Part shown: one piece after another, positions 19,940 through 20,258 of the stretch
Position numbering within the stretch: the first letter of the stretch is position 1
How the letters are laid out: the number at the start of each line of letters is the position of its first letter
Virus record (IMG/VR): IMGVR_UViG_3300037070_008288
Span: 1-20,258 of that record
Reading direction: 5' to 3' (one strand)
From: a virus
DNA: 20,258 nucleotides
The notes under the pieces: model-generated
Database searches by the model: none
What the model saw: only the letters and a program-made list of their open reading frames with translations
What the model was told of the DNA's origin: nothing
Made by a program: the position numbers and the translations under genes

Positions 19940-20109
19940 GAGCCTCCCTTTCGCACCATCCGCGCCCTGAGCATGGCTACGCACCTCGTGCGTAGTGCGT
20001 TGACCTCGTCCGCGGCCCACTCAAGCTGGTCTCGCATGAGGTCCTCCTGCAGGTCCAGCATGCTCTCATTGAGAGCCTTAACACGGTCTCTTAGATCCAT
20101 CTTCTTCAT
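19936..20109 (-). CDS. Small coiled-coil protein, 57 aa
   Basis: Charged helix throughout (LRDRVKALNESMLDLQEDLM, then LEWAADEVNALRTR) with heptad-like spacing and a basic end, MVRKGGS. The start at 20109 has GGAG eleven bases upstream. An in-frame ATG at 20136 overlapping the previous stop (ATGA) would add nine residues and fits the coupling seen elsewhere in the cluster, so either is possible. Likely an oligomeric small protein of unknown role. Confidence 0.5.
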   Translation of the reverse strand: MKKMDLRDRVKALNESMLDLQEDLMRDQLEWAADEVNALRTRCVAMLRARMVRKGGS

Positions 20110-20132
20110 GATACCTACCACTCCTTTCCAGA

Positions 20133-20258
20133 TCATGTCTGTAGCCAGGTTATGAGCAGGATGATGCCCACCCAGAAAAGCAGCGCAATGAGCAGCCACC
20201 GCCAGAAGAGTCTCTTGATCACCTCACCCTCTCGCACCTCGTGCCTAGCGGTACCTCC
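20133..20258 (-). CDS. Small single-helix membrane protein, 5' end uncertain
   Basis: The frame is open to the window edge. From a GTG at 20222 it encodes 29 residues, with a basic start (IKRLFWRW) and one hydrophobic helix, LLIALLFWVGIILLI, ending TWLQT. A second GTG five codons earlier or a start beyond the window are also possible. Stop overlaps the ATG of the longer reading of the next gene. Probably an inner-membrane micro-protein; the third in this cluster. Confidence 0.45.
   Translation of the reverse strand, partial: GGTARHEVREGEVIKRLFWRWLLIALLFWVGIILLITWLQT

Noticed and set aside
19823-20155. Plus-strand 110-codon frame as the target gene of the 19013 promoter
   Set aside because: It mirrors several well-supported minus-strand genes, starts about 770 bp from the promoter and has no ribosome site or recognisable domain.

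Overview
The window is a stretch of a tailed double-stranded DNA phage (Caudoviricetes), free or as a prophage. A head-assembly module (large terminase, portal, scaffold, major capsid protein, connectors, start of a tail terminator) and a cassette of fibre or spike proteins point to a long-tailed, siphovirus-like particle. Host identity cannot be fixed. Sigma70-like -10 boxes, AGGAG-type ribosome sites, GTG/TTG starts and a near-consensus Fur box are compatible with a Gram-negative host. No integrase, tRNA, rRNA or CRISPR array was seen.

Layout. (1) 1-14800, minus strand, read right to left: a small-terminase-like protein, then about 8.4 kb of virion surface and host-recognition genes (beta-rich protein, 914-aa putative polysaccharide-active protein, 580-aa propeller-like protein, LamG-like protein, two more structural proteins, fibre-tail adaptor), then terminase large subunit, portal, scaffold, capsid, adaptor, closure and neck proteins, and a partial tail terminator. 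(2) 14801-15423, non-coding: phased T-tracts, GATACA repeats, a Fur-like box, paired operators and a plus-strand promoter. (3) 15424-17319, a regulator zone: two plus-strand genes (A, 15424; B, 16361) encode nearly identical coiled-coil plus helix-turn-helix-like proteins. A more distant paralogue (C, 16876) lies on the minus strand. All three are followed by hairpin terminators, and three micro-genes sit between A and B. (4) 18506-16876, minus strand: a compact operon of small, partly zinc-ribbon proteins ending in C. (5) 18507-19042, non-coding: promoters and a 218-bp segment bounded by a 35-bp inverted repeat. (6) 19043-20258, minus strand: a chain of very small, translationally coupled genes, several with a membrane helix, ending in a zinc-ribbon protein.

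How it fits together. Six intergenic promoters share the form TGTACA-17/18 nt-TATAAT-like. Three of them (small terminase, capsid, and an antisense promoter facing cluster 6) share an upstream block close to CCTAATCAAAAMGGTGTACA. The promoters of A and B instead carry a shared 41-bp element with TACAC-N7-GTGTA inverted repeats overlapping the -35. In four transcripts a stem-loop starts within a few bases of the predicted +1. My reading is a phage-specific regulatory circuit: paralogous regulators control themselves and perhaps the TGTACA promoters, while a late-type promoter both drives capsid synthesis and sends antisense RNA into an early-gene cluster. The sequence patterns are directly visible; the regulatory logic is inference.
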